Source: Ilex aquifolium
Lineage: Eukaryota > Streptophyta > Magnoliopsida > Aquifoliales > Aquifoliaceae
NCBI GenBank assembly: GCA_951799425.1
Contig: OX637392.1
Coordinates: 37,235,593-37,299,592, forward strand
DNA: 64,000 bases
Direction of reading: 5' to 3'
Shown here piece by piece: positions 41,670 to 59,000 of the stretch; the first letter of the stretch is position 1; each line of letters opens with the position of its first letter. The notes beneath the pieces are model-generated. The model had not been told where the DNA came from and searched no databases. It saw only the letters and a list, made by a program, of their open reading frames with translations. The translations under genes and the position numbers were made by a program.

Positions 41670-44259
41670 CTAACCATCAGGCGGAGCCGGTATATCTTGA
41701 GTGACTCCACCATCTACTGGATCATGTGTATGCCCACCTCTGCCTCGACCTCTGTGTGACAGTGATAACTTTTGTGTAACTCCATAAGTTGGAACCTCAA
41801 CATCATCGAAAAAGTCCTCGTATGGAATATGAGAAGTAGGTCGTGTGGGCATCGGTGGAACAATACGTATACCTACCCCTGCATGTGGAAGTGATTTATC
41901 TGTTGTACCAATTGGCTCTGGTGAAGGTGTGAATGGAGTCGCCGATGCATCAACACCTGGTGAGGTCAGTGGTGGCCCACATGATGTAACTGCAGGAAGA
42001 TCAAGCGGTGATGTAGCGGTATGGTGAACGACCGGTGTAGGAATGTCGAAATCAACAGCTGGGATATATGAGGTAGATGGACAATCTCCAGCAGTCTGGG
42101 GAACATATGCAGCCGATGGGCCTGCATCTGAAGATGTCGCAGTAGTATCCACGACCGGTGGGGATGTTTGCGCATGTGTGCGTGTAGCTGGCCGTCGAGG
42201 AATGCGTACACCACGCTGTCGTGCATGCACTGGGGCTACAACAACTGGCTGCTGAATGTCTGTCGGAGGTTGCACAAGTCTTCGGTGCTTAGAAAGAGCT
42301 GACAAACACCGATAGCTTAGATCCCCCATCTCGCTGATGGGCGCCAAACAAGTCCGCAAATCAGGCTCACCACTAACAGTATCACGAGCTGTGTGATATA
42401 ACTTTGTCAGTGTCTGTTCCTGCAGCACCATAAAATAAGGATTTAAAACAAGATTACATAATTTATGTACCACATTTAATTTATCTACCAAGTAAACAAC
42501 ACATACCAACAGCTCGATGATACTGTCGACGGGCTGAAAACCAACGTCAGGGCGCGGCGTTGGTGGTCCGATAAGTAGACGAGTAATGTGCCGATACCAC
42601 TCCATGTAGGGATCAGTGACATCCATCATGTCGAGCGTAGGCTCTCCGTGAACAATAGAATTTCGTCGATGATCCCACATGCAGATGTATCGCTGATGTG
42701 CGATCGTCCAGTCATAACCATGTCTGCCACGCCTATTTGTGGCATGCAGCTCCCGACTAGAATAACATGACGCTGGTACGGGCTGCCTACATCTAAATTG
42801 TCGCAGAACACGGTCTGAAAAATGCCACTCTACCGCATCAAAACATATGAGCGGGGCCCGGGTAATCCATAATTCTCGACCACGCAAGCAATAATCAGGT
42901 AGGGTGGCCAGCACATCAGCAGTGAATGACTGCCATATCATCTGCAGTATAAAAATAACGATTTTTGTTAGATGTATAGAAAAATTAAAAATTTCGGCAG
43001 AGTTTCCCCTATATGTATGACCCCAAATTAAATTCGGCAGTTAATAAACAATAATAAGACCAACGATCGTTTGTATACCTGCTCATTGCGCATCTGATCA
43101 AGTTGATCTCTATAATGACTGAGTACGTGGGTAGGCGTGTGTTGCTCAGAAAATGCAACATCCCAACTGCATAGCACAAAAATAAAATTAGTTGGATGTA
43201 CTGTATAATACTAATGAATTATAAAATGTTAGACACTAATATTGTCTTACCTACACCCACGAGGCCCTGCTGGTAGGTCATCATGTGTTGGCACATCTGG
43301 TGCAAGATCATGTGCCGGTGCAGGTAATGGGTCACGTGGGAGTAATCGTTATGGACGTATATCTGCTAAACGTTCCCATGCCCACGACTACATAAAAAAA
43401 TAAAACAATTGACACTTCAGATATATTTGACATTACATTAAAGCTTATAAAAAAAACAAACAATTGGACAAACATGAAACATAAATTTGCATGTACCTGT
43501 AGTAGAACAAGCAATCCGCCGATGTCCTTAGCATCGCGTTTACTGGCGATGCACATCTCGCGGTAAAGTCATGCTAATGCTGCGCTACCCCAGCTGTACT
43601 GACTAGCAGTGGTAAGATCGGCAAGAAAAAAAAGGTACATCAACTTCACCTTGCTAGAAGACTTGTCTATGAAAAGATATGAACCGATCAGTAGCATGAT
43701 ATAGGCTCTAGCATAAGACGCAATAAAATCATTATCAGCATCTACTGGGACACTTCCATCCAAATGCCCCCGCAATGCAGAAAGCCTGAGGAAAGCCTGT
43801 CGATAGCCCCCTCGGCAGGTGTAAACCCGAGCAACTGCTGGCATAATGCTGGCCATGTCGTGTCAGCCGGACAACTATCTCTCCCAGACATTGTCATACC
43901 ATCAATCGGTAGACCTATATGAACAGCAACATCTTGAAGAGTGATAGTAGTTTCTCCCACAGGAAGATGAAAAGTATGCATCTCGACAAGCCATCTCTCA
44001 ACTAGCACTGTGATGAGGCGTGGTTCAACCGCTTGGACGCAATCTTGTGCACCCCGTAAAATTCGAATGTAACCAAATGAAGGAGCACACGCTAATATGT
44101 GACATGTAACTGTCATGCGGTGCGATCAGTACGCTTGTAGTGCAAATGAGGCAGATCTATGCCCTGCCAGATGTACTCTGATCGAAGGTTAGAATGTAAC
44201 GCAAGAACAGAGTGGTCATGTGGACCAGGATGTACTAACCGCCGTCCATCGGTGTCCAT
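41670..44259 (-). pseudogene. Plant mobile domain protein (phosphatase 7 long-form-like), element-borne
   Basis: The frame starts at 44259 with a protein like those annotated as 'serine/threonine-protein phosphatase 7 long form homolog'. Early motifs are HDHSVLALHSN, YIWQGIDLPHLHYKR, then EMHTFHLPVGETTITLQDVAV and GLPIDG. Splice signals give exons ending near 43497, 43251, 43079 and 42507 and restarting at 43387, 43166, 42941 and 42419. The last intron (87 bp) is in frame, so the final frame reads through. The C terminus is Pro/Thr-rich and ends in RGRGRGG. Breaks include TGG to TGA early on, a frameshift near 43780 and a later TAA. This domain family (PF10536) is known from transposons and domesticated MAIN/MAIL proteins; its biochemical role in transposition is not established. 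Confidence 0.85.
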
Positions 44260-44484
44260 GACAAAGAACTAAATGAATCTGCAAAAACTAAATACAATTG
44301 AAAATACGATGAAAACATCCATCATCCATCATCAAACATCAAACATATCATTTCAACAAACATGTAAATACATGCCAGTGTACCAACAAAACATTATAAT
44401 ATAAGCACATCGTAAGGTCCAATACACAAATGATTATAACATACGACAACTTATTGAGTTCACAAAATAACAAAATACAATCTA

Positions 44485-47098
44485 CTAAAGGGATGCTGAA
44501 GCCCGCGTATTTATGTATATACACTTCCGACGATTGTGACCCAGTTCGCTGCATAGCCCACAATGTATCTGATTACGACCCTCTAGCGGAAAGTCCATCT
44601 CATTCCGTATGAGCATCATCCGTGGCCGACCAACTAAGTCTCGACGTTGATTACGATTAGGGACTAATTTGGGACGTGGGGGATCATCCTAGTAATGCTC
44701 ATCCTTCAGATGAAACATTTTAGATGCCCAAATTTTCTCCAAATTGTCGATACTGTATATGAGATCTATGTATGACTGAAAATGCAACTGATAATAGGAG
44801 TATACAGCCAAAACATGAGAGCAAGAAATTCTGTAAATTGCCCATTTTTCATATGTGCACGAACGATCTTCAAGACACATAACTTGTTTATGACCACCGC
44901 CAGTTGACACTTCAGCAAGACCACGCTCCCTATGAAATGGCGTCACATCGTGGGCACGACTCATTTGTTGTACATGTTGTAATCGTTCCACAACAGTCTT
45001 AGGAAATTCCATCCCATTTTTTTTCCATTTTGCCACTTTGTCTCGCTGTTCAAAATGATACTTAGTGACCCGAAAAAATATCGATTGCACACAAGCAGTT
45101 ATGGGCAAATACTTAGCACCTTGGAGAACACTATTAAAAACCTCTGAAATGTTGGTTGTCATGATGTCATATCGTCGTCCACCATCATGGGCCAATGTCC
45201 ACTTCTCCAATGGTATATCAGTCAAGTATTTATACGCTCTCTCTTCGACGTTCCGTATCTGGGTCATCAACTCATCGAACTTGCGAACCTGTCTTGCCTT
45301 TCCAGCCCTCCACATAAGATCGTACAAATGCGCATCCTTAAACTCTGTATTAAAATTACTACGAACATGCCGAAGACAAAAGCGATGATAACCATGTGGT
45401 GGATGCCACCCAGAATCTTCCTTGTTCACAGCAGAGAGGATCCTCTTGTGCCTATCAGAAATTAAACATATCCCTTCCCGATATCTAAGAACTATTCGCC
45501 GAATGTAATATAGGAAAAAAACCCAACTTGATTGATTCTCCTCTTCCACAATAGCAAATGCAATGGGGAACAACTACTTATTAGAATAAAAAACAATCGT
45601 CACTAACAGCTTTTCCTTGTACTTTCCACGCAGAAATGTCCCATCAATACTGACAATAGGTCGACAATATTTAAACCCTTTAATGCTGGTCTTGAATGCC
45701 CAAAATACTCGTAAAAAAATATTATATTCAGGAGATTCAAAGTTGTACCGCCACTCCACAATCGAGCAGGGGTTATACTTCTTAATGGCGCTCAAAAACT
45801 TTGGCAACATGTCATATGAAGTGTCCCAATCACCGAAAATCTTAGCAATAGCCTTGTTCCTCGTAATCCATGCTTTCTTATAGGAAATATTATACTTAAA
45901 CTTCTCCTTTATATTCTTCTGAATTGTTGACATTTTTGTTTGTGGTGTATCACCCACGAGTCCTAGTATATTATGACAAATGAAGTCAGAGTCTAACTGA
46001 AGATAGTCACGACTCATTATAGGGTAGAAGTAGGTATGGGGTCCATCATATTTCCGTGATCTGAAATATTTTCAATTTTTTCCTAAAACAAGCACGGAGT
46101 CTCCACGTGTAGTTAGGCTGCATGTATATGATGCACTATACAACCCACACCGTTGTGTTCGTCTCGACCACGAAAAAATCCTGATTCATCTTGATGGAAT
46201 ACCATTTAACAACCCTAATCAATGAAGTTTTATCCTGAAAAACCATGCCCTTCGCCAACTCCATCTTCACCGGATCCCACAAATTCAGTTCAGATGACGG
46301 TACTAAGCTATCTGCTTCAGTATGCTGACCAAATTCAGTAGTTGTGAATGAGGTAGAGTAAGGCTTATGCATCTCCACCACCTGAGCAGCCTCAAATTCT
46401 TCGCCATTCCCATCTTCTTCATCCGGCTCAACAATCATTACTTCCTCAAACTCTTCTTCTTCGTCGTTATCATCGGAGACATCTGTACGATCATTGACAC
46501 ACATTTATTCATATTCCCGGATTGGGCTTTGTTGAATTATTGGTTGATGGACATCATTTTGTTCACCCAACTCAATTCCCACCTCACCCATTTGAAAATT
46601 CTGACTCAGTGAATTGTTGGTTGAGTACTGCCCAAACTCATCCGTTACCTGCATCCCCACAGGAGTTGAACATTCACCCGTCACACCGAAAGTTGGAAAT
46701 GTCAAGGTACCCATCTCTCGCCTAAGCAACTCAGTGTAAGACATGACAGTTGTTGTTATGCACCATCTGGTCTGACTACTGCCTATGCCAGCATTGATGT
46801 CCTCTGTTTCCATGTAGAAAGCAACACTAGCAATGCTAGGGTTGTCAAGTACCACATTAACCACAGAAGTCACTAGTTTATCGTTGACAATTTCCAGACC
46901 GACATATATATTCATGTTTGGTCCTGTTCCAAGTGTAAAAGGATATCTGCAAGTCAATTTCAACTTGTTATGCGCCCTGTCCAATCCCATTACATTGTAA
47001 ATTTTACTCAATAACTCTGGCAGTTGTGTACCACTATTGATAACAATTCCACATTTGGGAGGACAATTGTATGATATACCCTCCGATCCATATTCCAT
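44485..47098 (-). pseudogene. MURA-like transposase, with SWIM and zinc knuckle
   Basis: On the minus strand, an N-terminal region (47098-46505) is followed by an acidic linker and a MuDR DNA-binding region (LAKGMVFQDKTSLIRVV, 46.3 kb). Next are the DDE core, with SIDGTFLRGKY (first Asp) and SDRHKRI (second Asp), and the CLRHV C-x2-H motif. A SWIM finger (CTYEKW, CSHVLA) and a C-terminal CCHC knuckle (CGLC...GHNRRKC) end at a stop at 44485. The protein would cut and join element ends. The copy is broken by stops near 46505, 45574 (in place of Q) and 44689 (W to stop in YWDD), plus one frameshift between 46136 and 46017. Most changes fit C-to-T decay. Confidence 0.9.
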
Positions 47099-47948
47099 TC
47101 GTCCACCCTAATATAGCAAAACGGTAACTTATTTTCCTGCTATTTTAATTAGTTTCGGTTGTGGAATAAGTTCTGAATTCAGAAGAACCTGGGAATAGAT
47201 AGAAATGATTAATACTTAAAGAATAATAGATCAACAGTTAATCAAAGTCCCATGTGAATCTACCGCATGCGACCTAGAAGAATTTATCAATTAAGAAACC
47301 TACAAGGATGAAGTGTACTTGTATGATACTAAGAAAGATGAAGATACAACATTTATATGGAAGTTTGAAAAAATATTCCCCAAAAGAGGGCATCTCCTAA
47401 CATGTTATGAAGAAGGCAAACAATGTAGGCGATTTTTTTTGGCTAACAAGGCTGTAATTGAATTACATTTACAACTTTATCATAATTATCAAGACTATCC
47501 AACGCAAGAATGACAATACTAGAGTGAGTTGATTGATTCAAAATTAACATGCTTATTTTGAAGTACATGTGGTGTTTGATACCTAAGAAAAATAACTACT
47601 GAACTTCGATTAAGATTGAGAGAGACAGACATGGAATATAGTTAAATTAGAATTTTAGCTTCGTACAAATGTTGAATTACAAAAGACTTACTTCAAATCC
47701 AGAAACAAATATCAAACATTTGAATGCATTGTTGGTTTCCAAGTAACATGTAGAGAACCTACAAATTTCAAGGGATTTGAGTGTAATTTACTAACGAATA
47801 TACTAACGGACATTGACAGCAGGGGTTTAAGTGTTAGGCGTATACAAACTTTAGGGGGTTTGTGTATAATATTTCAAATGTCAGAAGGTCTGAATGATTA
47901 AGTGACAAACCTCAAAGGGTTTGAGTGTATTCTCCCTAAAAAATAATA
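47099..47948. other. Region upstream of the transposase
   Basis: AT-rich; it should contain the transposase promoter. A plus-strand frame at 47313-47513 encodes a Lys/Tyr-rich peptide of no known family. From 47750 on, three loosely repeated 'ggg(t)ttgagtgta' blocks occur before the foldback element. Confidence 0.35.
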
Positions 47949-49022
47949 GGGTTTTTTAGGTGTAGGTACAATTTTTTAGACTTATTTAGGCAAAAGTGTA
48001 TGGATAAGTTGTTTATTCCATTAAGTACAATTTTTATAAAACTTTTTGTGTTAAGGTACAAAATTCAAATGAATTAAAATCCTTTTTACCTAAATATCCT
48101 CCCTTAAATTTTGCATTCTTAATTGACAGTTATATATCTAATCAAATATGTAAAGATTTCATTAGATTCTTTCACTATCTCTCCCCTATTTTCTCTCCAT
48201 CTCTCTCTCTCTTTCCCCTTTACTTTCCCTATCTCTCCCCTATTTTCTCTCTATATCTATCATTGATAATTTATTTTATTTTCAAATATGTAAATATTTG
48301 ATTTATTTTTTCATCTCTCTCCCCTATTTTTTCTCTCTCCCCTTATTTTCTGTAACCATTTCTCTCTCTCTCTCTCTCCCTATTTTCTCTCTTTACTTAT
48401 ATCAACATTACAACAACATAATTACACTAATCAGTTACACAAATCAGTTACAATTGTCTTATAATACACCAAACAGTTATTCATGCATTCTAATAAACCA
48501 AACAGTTACACCAAACAATTACACAAATTTATAATATCAACCCAATTTGTCATTCAGTTGTTTACATAAACTTAATAGTTGCACTATTTAGTATCGCGAC
48601 ATCGTTACACCAATCATATATATCAAATTTAGTATAATGATAAAGTCTTTTGTGTAATGATAAACCCAATTTGGTCTATATAATTGATGTAACCATGTCG
48701 TGATACTAAATGGTGTAACTCTTTGATTTATGTAAATAACAAAATGACAAATTGAGTTGGTGTTGTAATTTCGTATAATTGTTTAGTATAACTGTTTAGT
48801 TTATTAGAACACATGAGTAACTGTTTAGTGTATTATAGGGTAATTGTAACTAATTTGTGTAACTGATTAGTATAATTGTGTTGTGTAACATTGATATAAG
48901 GAGAGAGAAAAATGGAGAGAACAAGGAAATAAGGGGAGGAGTGAGAGAGAGAGAAAAAAAATAAGGGGAGAGAGAGAAGAAAAAATTAAATCAAATCTTT
49001 ACATATTTAAAATTTTTTTATC

Positions 49023-49071
<49 letters not shown>

Positions 49072-49252
49072 GATAGAGAGAAAATAGGAAAGAGAGAGTG
49101 AAAGAGTAATGAAGAGAGAGGAGAGAGAGTAATGGAGTAATAAATACCCTTTTAGTCTTTTTTCAAAAAAATGCACTTAGGGCCAAATAAGTTTTTTTAA
49201 TGTAGTTTAGCTCAAATAAGTCTAAATTTTTGTACCGGCTTCTAAATTACCC
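47949..49252. mobile_element. Foldback Mutator-like MITE with 9-bp target duplication
   Basis: 1,304 bp in which the left half pairs with the reverse complement of the right half along nearly the whole length, centred near 48640. It is flanked by AAAATAATA on both sides (47940-47948 and 49253-49261), a Mutator-type 9-bp duplication. Ends read GGGTTTTTTAGG and GGGTAATTTAGAAG. Simple GA/CT tracts lie in both arms. Related ends occur at 23428, 35774 and 62578. Confidence 0.88.
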
Positions 49253-49591
49253 AAAATAATAATGTTTATAGTTGAGGCCCAATCACAATTAACCTTTTGG
49301 AAAGAGTAGCCATGCCTTAGACTGGAAGTTCAATTATGTTAGGAGTGTAGATGATATAATATGAGTTGCTATTGTGATCCTTTAAGCTTTTGTTGGTCGG
49401 ATTGGAATCCCTTTATATATTAGTTCATTTTCGTTTTAATAATACCAGATGATCAAGTGATCTAACCATTAGAAAATAAAAGAGAAATAGTACTCAAGTT
49501 GATATAGACCCGGATTTGTCCCACACCATAGAGGGTATGAACCGATAGATCGATGAATATTCTCTTAATAAAATTCTGAAACCTGAGTTTG

Positions 49592-50531
49592 TTAATATCT
49601 AACACCTCCATTAATGATGACCAATTGGTGACATAGTTGAACTGAATCACACAGAGAAATGCCCCTTTACATATAGCAAATGAGGTTTATATATGCAATA
49701 ATGTTATTTGAACCTTTGTTAACATAATTAGCCGACTTAATTCATTGTAACTATTGAATTGATTGTAAGTCTCAATAAATACTGAAGTTCATCGTTAATC
49801 CAATAATTATAAATAATAAGATCAATAAATTAAATTAATAAATTAAATCCAAATAATATTCCTCTTATATATGTCCAAAACTTTAAAACAGAATACTGTT
49901 GGGGCTAGATAAGAGCACAGTTCAGTTTGCCGACAAGCAGCCTTTGTCAGTTTATGTAAATTAAGACCACTTGACCATTAATTTAGTGGTATCTGGGCTT
50001 AATTGGTGTGAATATATTATAAAACTTTGAATGGTCAACCCTTTCAAAATCAAACTCATTATCATAAGCACAAACATGTAAAATACACTCACTTGGTCAA
50101 TAAGAAACTTTAAATAAGCAATACAAAACATGGGCATGTTTGATTCGGATACCAGGGGTGATAGTTGTGTGAGATTCGATTAATTTTATTCAAAGTTTTC
50201 ATGTTTAGATTATAAATTGTGGTTTACTATTAACCAGCGTGACGAATTTAAGACTTAGAGAATTGATTTATTGGATTTAATTTTTTAATTTAATTTATTG
50301 ATCTTATTATTTGTAATTATTGGATTAACGATGAACTTCAGTGTTTATTGAGACCTACAATCAATTCAGTAGTTACAATGAATTAAGTCGGCTAATTATG
50401 TTAACAAAGGTTCAAATAATATTATTGCATATATAAACCTCATTCGCTATATGTAAAGGGGCATTTCTCTGTGTGATTCAGTTCAACTATGTCATCAATT
50501 GGTCATCATTAATGGAGGTGTTAGATATTAA
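49592..50531. repeat. Near-perfect inverted repeat, arms about 260 bp
   Basis: The left arm (49592-49853) and right arm (50270-50531) are about 97 percent identical in inverted orientation by eye, separated by about 415 bp. High identity means a recent origin. A transcript through it would form a long hairpin. No target duplication was identified, so it could be a MITE or a local inverted duplication. Confidence 0.88.
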
Positions 50532-50550
50532 TTTGGAAGATGACGATGAT

Positions 50551-51032
50551 TAGGGGTGTCAATCGTGTCGGGTTAAACAGTTATGTGTCGGGTTAAACTG
50601 ATGACGAGTGAAAAACATATAAACCCATACACGACACGTTTAATAAACGGGTAAAAAATTTTAACACGAACACGAACCGTTTAATAAACGGGTAACACAA
50701 CACGACTCGTTTAACCTGTTTAAAAATAGCAAAAAAATATTATTTTAACAAATTTTTACACTCCATTTTGCTTCCAATTATACTTTCCTCAATTGAAGTA
50801 GTTCTAGCCAAAAGCCCATGTGAAAGCTACACCACAAAGGTTAGCCAAAATGAGAAGGTCCACTATCTTTTTTATAGGCAACTAAAGTCTCTCCTCTCCA
50901 CTCCTCTATCGATGTGGGATTTAAAGAAAAGACAATTCAATGCCTCAAAGGCTCAAAACTTCTCTTTCCTACTGATTTCCTTACTTTTTTTTTTGAAATG
51001 TTTTCTTTACTTTTTTTTCTTTACTTATTCAT

Positions 51033-51085
<53 letters not shown>

Positions 51086-51274
51086 TTATATTAAATTTAT
51101 TTAAACGGGTGATAAACGAGTTGACAGGTCTCACCCGAATACGACCCGTTTATTAAACGTGTCTGGCGTGTCAACCCGTTTACCACCCAAACCCGTTAAG
51201 GTCTCACCCAAACCCGCTTAATTCGTGTTGATTTGTGTCGGTTAATCGTGTCGTGTCAAACTTTGACAGACCTA
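50551..51274. mobile_element. hAT non-autonomous element with 8-bp target duplication
   Basis: 724 bp, starting TAGGGGTGTCAA and ending as the reverse complement TAGGTCTGTCAAA, flanked by ACGATGAT on both sides (50543-50550 and 51275-51282). Subterminal regions are rich in 'cgtgtcgtgtc' and 'aacgggt'. The centre holds a TA microsatellite (51038-51077). It has no transposase, is the same family as 18680-19332 and is nested in the large Mutator-like element. Confidence 0.92.
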
Positions 51275-51282
51275 ACGATGAT

Positions 51283-52446
51283 ATTCAAAAAAAAATTATA
51301 AGAAGGGTTAATTTTGTGAAGTACAAATAGATGTCCCTAGAACAATTGTCTCTTATGAAATCCAGGAAAAGTATGACTGAATCATTCAAACTTTATTACT
51401 CCTTATGAAGAGATTCTGTCAAATTAGTCAACTAGTACAATCAAATGGCCAAAAGTAACCACGAGTGTCACATATTTAGTTGGAGCTAATTACTATTTCA
51501 AACCTGAAGCAAGATTACAACTTATATTGAATGATCAAGTGCTCTTTTTCACCATATATGAACTGCTTTTGGAATGAGTTTTCCAACAATCTGGGAGCCA
51601 TGTTCATGTATAGGAGTGATAAAATTGTAATGAGAGAGATTGGAGAAATGAGAGATACGGGAAAATATAATACAGAAGATATTTGTAGTTCTTTATATTG
51701 TACTTTCATCTACGAACCAAATGTCCAATAAGATATATCGATATTTATTCACCCGTGATTGTTTATAATTGTTGTCATTAGAACATTCTTGCAGACATAT
51801 CTTCTTTCTTCGTTCTCATTTTTTTGTTGCTCTTTACACCTACACATTTGGTCAAAACTCAGAAGTACCAACAACCACCAGAAGCCACCCAACAACCACC
51901 ACCAGCCACCAACAACCACCACAAATTTAACATACAATTAAATTACAACACATAAAATAAAATTAACTAACTAACAGATAATTACAACAAATAAAATAAA
52001 ATGATTATTTAACAAATAATTACAACAAACAAATAAAATGTTTATTTAACACAAAATTACAACAAACAAATAAAATTATTATTTAACAGATAATTACAAC
52101 AAATAAATAAAATTAAATTTAAATAAAAAAAAAATAATGGAGTACACTAACCTACTGTCAATGGTGGAAGAACAGTACCAAAGGTGGAGCAGGTGGTCGC
52201 TCATGGTCCCTGGTGGTTTGCCTGAGATGGGTTTCAGGTAGAGGTGGGTTTTGGTGGCGATGAGATGGCTCTTGTGTGGTCGTTGGTTGCAATATCGGTG
52301 GTGGGTTGCAGCTAAGGGAGGAGATGGGTTGCAATTTGACTGGTTGCAGCTTGGGTCGCCTGAGTGATTTTAGGGCTTAGATAATTTGGGGGAAGAAGGG
52401 AATAAGGGAGAAGGAAAGAAGAGGGAAATCAAATGATTTCGGACTA
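51283..52446. repeat. Right subterminal region of the Mutator-like element
   Basis: Contains an A-rich tandem array at about 51940-52120 with a unit of about 40-50 bp ('aataattacaacaaataaa' variants), then a GGT-rich stretch. No gene is seen. The array may be the counterpart of the left subterminal repeats. Confidence 0.6.
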
Positions 52447-52713
52447 GCTAAAAACGTCAGTCCAATTGACGTTTTCATGGAAAATGTCAATTGGATTGAC
52501 GTTTTTAACTTGCATACTAGCCACAGTCTTAGCTTAAAAACGTCAATTGGAATGATGTTTTTAAGCTAAACACGTCAGATCAACTGACGTCTTTTGGCAT
52601 AAAAACGTCAGACAAACTGACGTTTTTAAAAATCCCTGGGATTGGGAAATACTTTAAAACCAACAATTTTTTGGGAATTTTTTTCAAAACCCCTTGCGTT
52701 TTGGTAAAAGCTC
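52447..52713. repeat. Right terminal inverted repeat, palindrome-rich
   Basis: The reverse complement matches 37796-38062. It has the same internal palindromes around CGTCAGT/ACTGACG and the same 'agctaagactgtg' block in the middle. Confidence 0.9.
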
Positions 52714-52990
52714 GAAGTAGCTCCCACACGAGTTGGTGATGCACCTAGACAAGTATTTACTTTTTTGAAAATAAACGCAAGTTGGTTTGGTGAAGGAAGT
52801 GTTGCTTCATAACAAAGTATGAAAGCTACTTCTGACATTGTAAACCAATCAACAGCAAATTCTTGCACACATAGTAGCCCAATGTGAATACATCTCAACA
52901 CTTCATGAGCTTGATATGACTCAACCAATGATGAATCAACTACATCCAAGGTTCTGCTTTCTTTCCACAGGTCCCAAACTTGATACAACA
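52714..52990 (-). pseudogene. S-receptor kinase fragment D, 5' part of last exon
   Basis: Matches the last exon of kinase B (VWDLWKESR, LRCIHIGLLCVQE, TLPSPNQLAFIF), ending at the Mutator-like insertion. The frame runs on into the element's inverted repeat, so the open frame reported there is a chimera. Begins with the target duplication 52714-52723. Confidence 0.9.
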
Positions 52991-53029
52991 TTAAACATCA
53001 TCTTCAGATAAATAGCCAAACAGTAGTGC

Positions 53030-53470
53030 TTGGTGAATCCTTCTGCCTTCCAAATTAGGTTTTAACAAGTGATTTTACAACAAATATGTCCGTAGTGGTG
53101 GGTATAGTGGTGAAATGGTTATGAGGTGGTAGTGAAAGGATATGGTGGCGAGTAAGGGTGTTGGTGAGAGAATTTGTTTTGACAGTGGTGGAGGCGATGA
53201 TGAGTTGATGCCGAGGGGTAATGGTGTGGGAATGTGGTGGTGGTGACGATGGGATGGTGGTATGATGGTGGCAGCAGTGGTGGATCATCTTGTTGTGGTG
53301 GTTGGGTTGTGGTGTGGTGGTTGAGTTGTGGTGTGGTGGTGGCCGTGGAGTATTGGAGGTTATGGTTGGCAGTGGCTGTGGAGGGGTGGTGATGGTGACA
53401 ACCGCAATTGTGGTGGTGGTGAGTGCCAGAGATTTGAGGCGTAAATGATTTGAAATAAAAAAAAAATTTA
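53030..53470. repeat. GGTGGT-rich low-complexity segment (copy 2)
   Basis: Copy of 36640-37030, with the same 'aggttttaacaagtgat' start. The Thr/Pro/His-rich frame on the minus strand is a by-product. Confidence 0.7.
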
Positions 53471-53475
53471 AGTCT

Positions 53476-54210
53476 ACCATAGAAATTTTAAAAAACATTA
53501 TCCACCAAACATATACAACATTCAGTCACAAAGGTAATCAACTAGTAACAGAAGACGAGTCATAAACGTAGATGTCCTGAGTTTGAATCTTGGCAATTTT
53601 TTGGGATCAGGCCATGAGGGATTTATCCCTAATGAATACCCTAGTCCCGACATGAATTATCTACCTTTGACTGGACATAAAAATGGATTAATTATGGTGT
53701 GCGCGCGTAAACTGAATTGGACGCTCTTGACCGTTAAACCAAAAAAAAAATAGAAGATCAATGAGTTAGTACTAGTCCTAGTCCAAGGCAAGAACTACTC
53801 TATTCAATATCTCTCTAAATACTCTATTCTATCTTCAACCTGAGAATACATTACAACATATGAACAACTTTCATTGAAGCTAAATCCAAAAATAACAAGG
53901 CACCTATGTTCTGGAGAGAGCAACACCAAGGTGTACATCAGTGGCTCTCTGCTTCACACCATATGTTTTCTTCTGGTTAGAATTGTAGGAAAAGAATGTC
54001 GCTTATGAAAGCATACAAATCCTTGATTCTGGAAAAGATGGAGTAGATCAAAACATATTCTGGCAGCACATGCACAAAATTATAACTTACAACAAACCTA
54101 AGCAATTTTAGCTATAGCGATAAAGTCATTTAGCGAACTTATAATGCCAGCCTAATGACATTGCTTGTAATTGTGATTAAATAATATATTGTCTGCAATG
54201 GAGCGAGCCT
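53476..54210. repeat. Segmental duplication, 3' flank of kinase unit B
   Basis: Collinear with 11353-12083, including the possible SINE (about 53521-53751). It probably contains the 3' UTR of the kinase gene. Confidence 0.85.
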
Positions 54211-58928
<4,718 letters not shown>

Positions 58929-58990
58929 GATCTAGGTTCGATTGTTTTCTACAAGAAAAAATTTATACTTTGTAGAAATAGAAGGTCATT

Positions 58991-59000
58991 TCTATATATG
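58991..59000 (-). promoter_or_regulatory. Likely TATA box of kinase B
   Basis: CATATATAGA on the minus strand lies about 65-70 bp upstream of the ATG at 58928. Pseudogene A has a similar TATATAG at the matching distance, which supports a conserved core promoter. Confidence 0.5.

Larger units (their letters stand above)
37796..52713 (-). mobile_element. Large Mutator-like element, 14.9 kb, with long inverted ends
   Basis: 14,918 bp bounded by GAGCTTTTACC at both ends in inverted orientation and flanked by the perfect 10-bp duplication GAAGTAGCTC (37786-37795 and 52714-52723). The Mutator superfamily usually makes 8-11 bp duplications. Inside, on the minus strand, are a MURA-type transposase (47098-44485) and a plant-mobile-domain gene (44259-41670), followed by short unknown frames. 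It inserted into the last exon of kinase fragment D. Both main genes carry several stops, so the copy cannot move by itself. Inserted material near the right end includes a foldback element, an inverted repeat and a hAT element. Confidence 0.92.

Noticed and set aside
47313-47513. 66-codon Lys/Tyr-rich plus-strand frame as a gene
   Set aside because: No homology recognised, no start context, and it runs against the transposase.
52626-52991. 121-codon kinase-like frame as a gene
   Set aside because: It is part of a kinase fragment fused by chance to the inverted end of the Mutator-like element.
53055-53498. 147-codon Thr/Pro/His-rich frame
   Set aside because: Low-complexity by-product of the GGTGGT-rich segment, not a gene.
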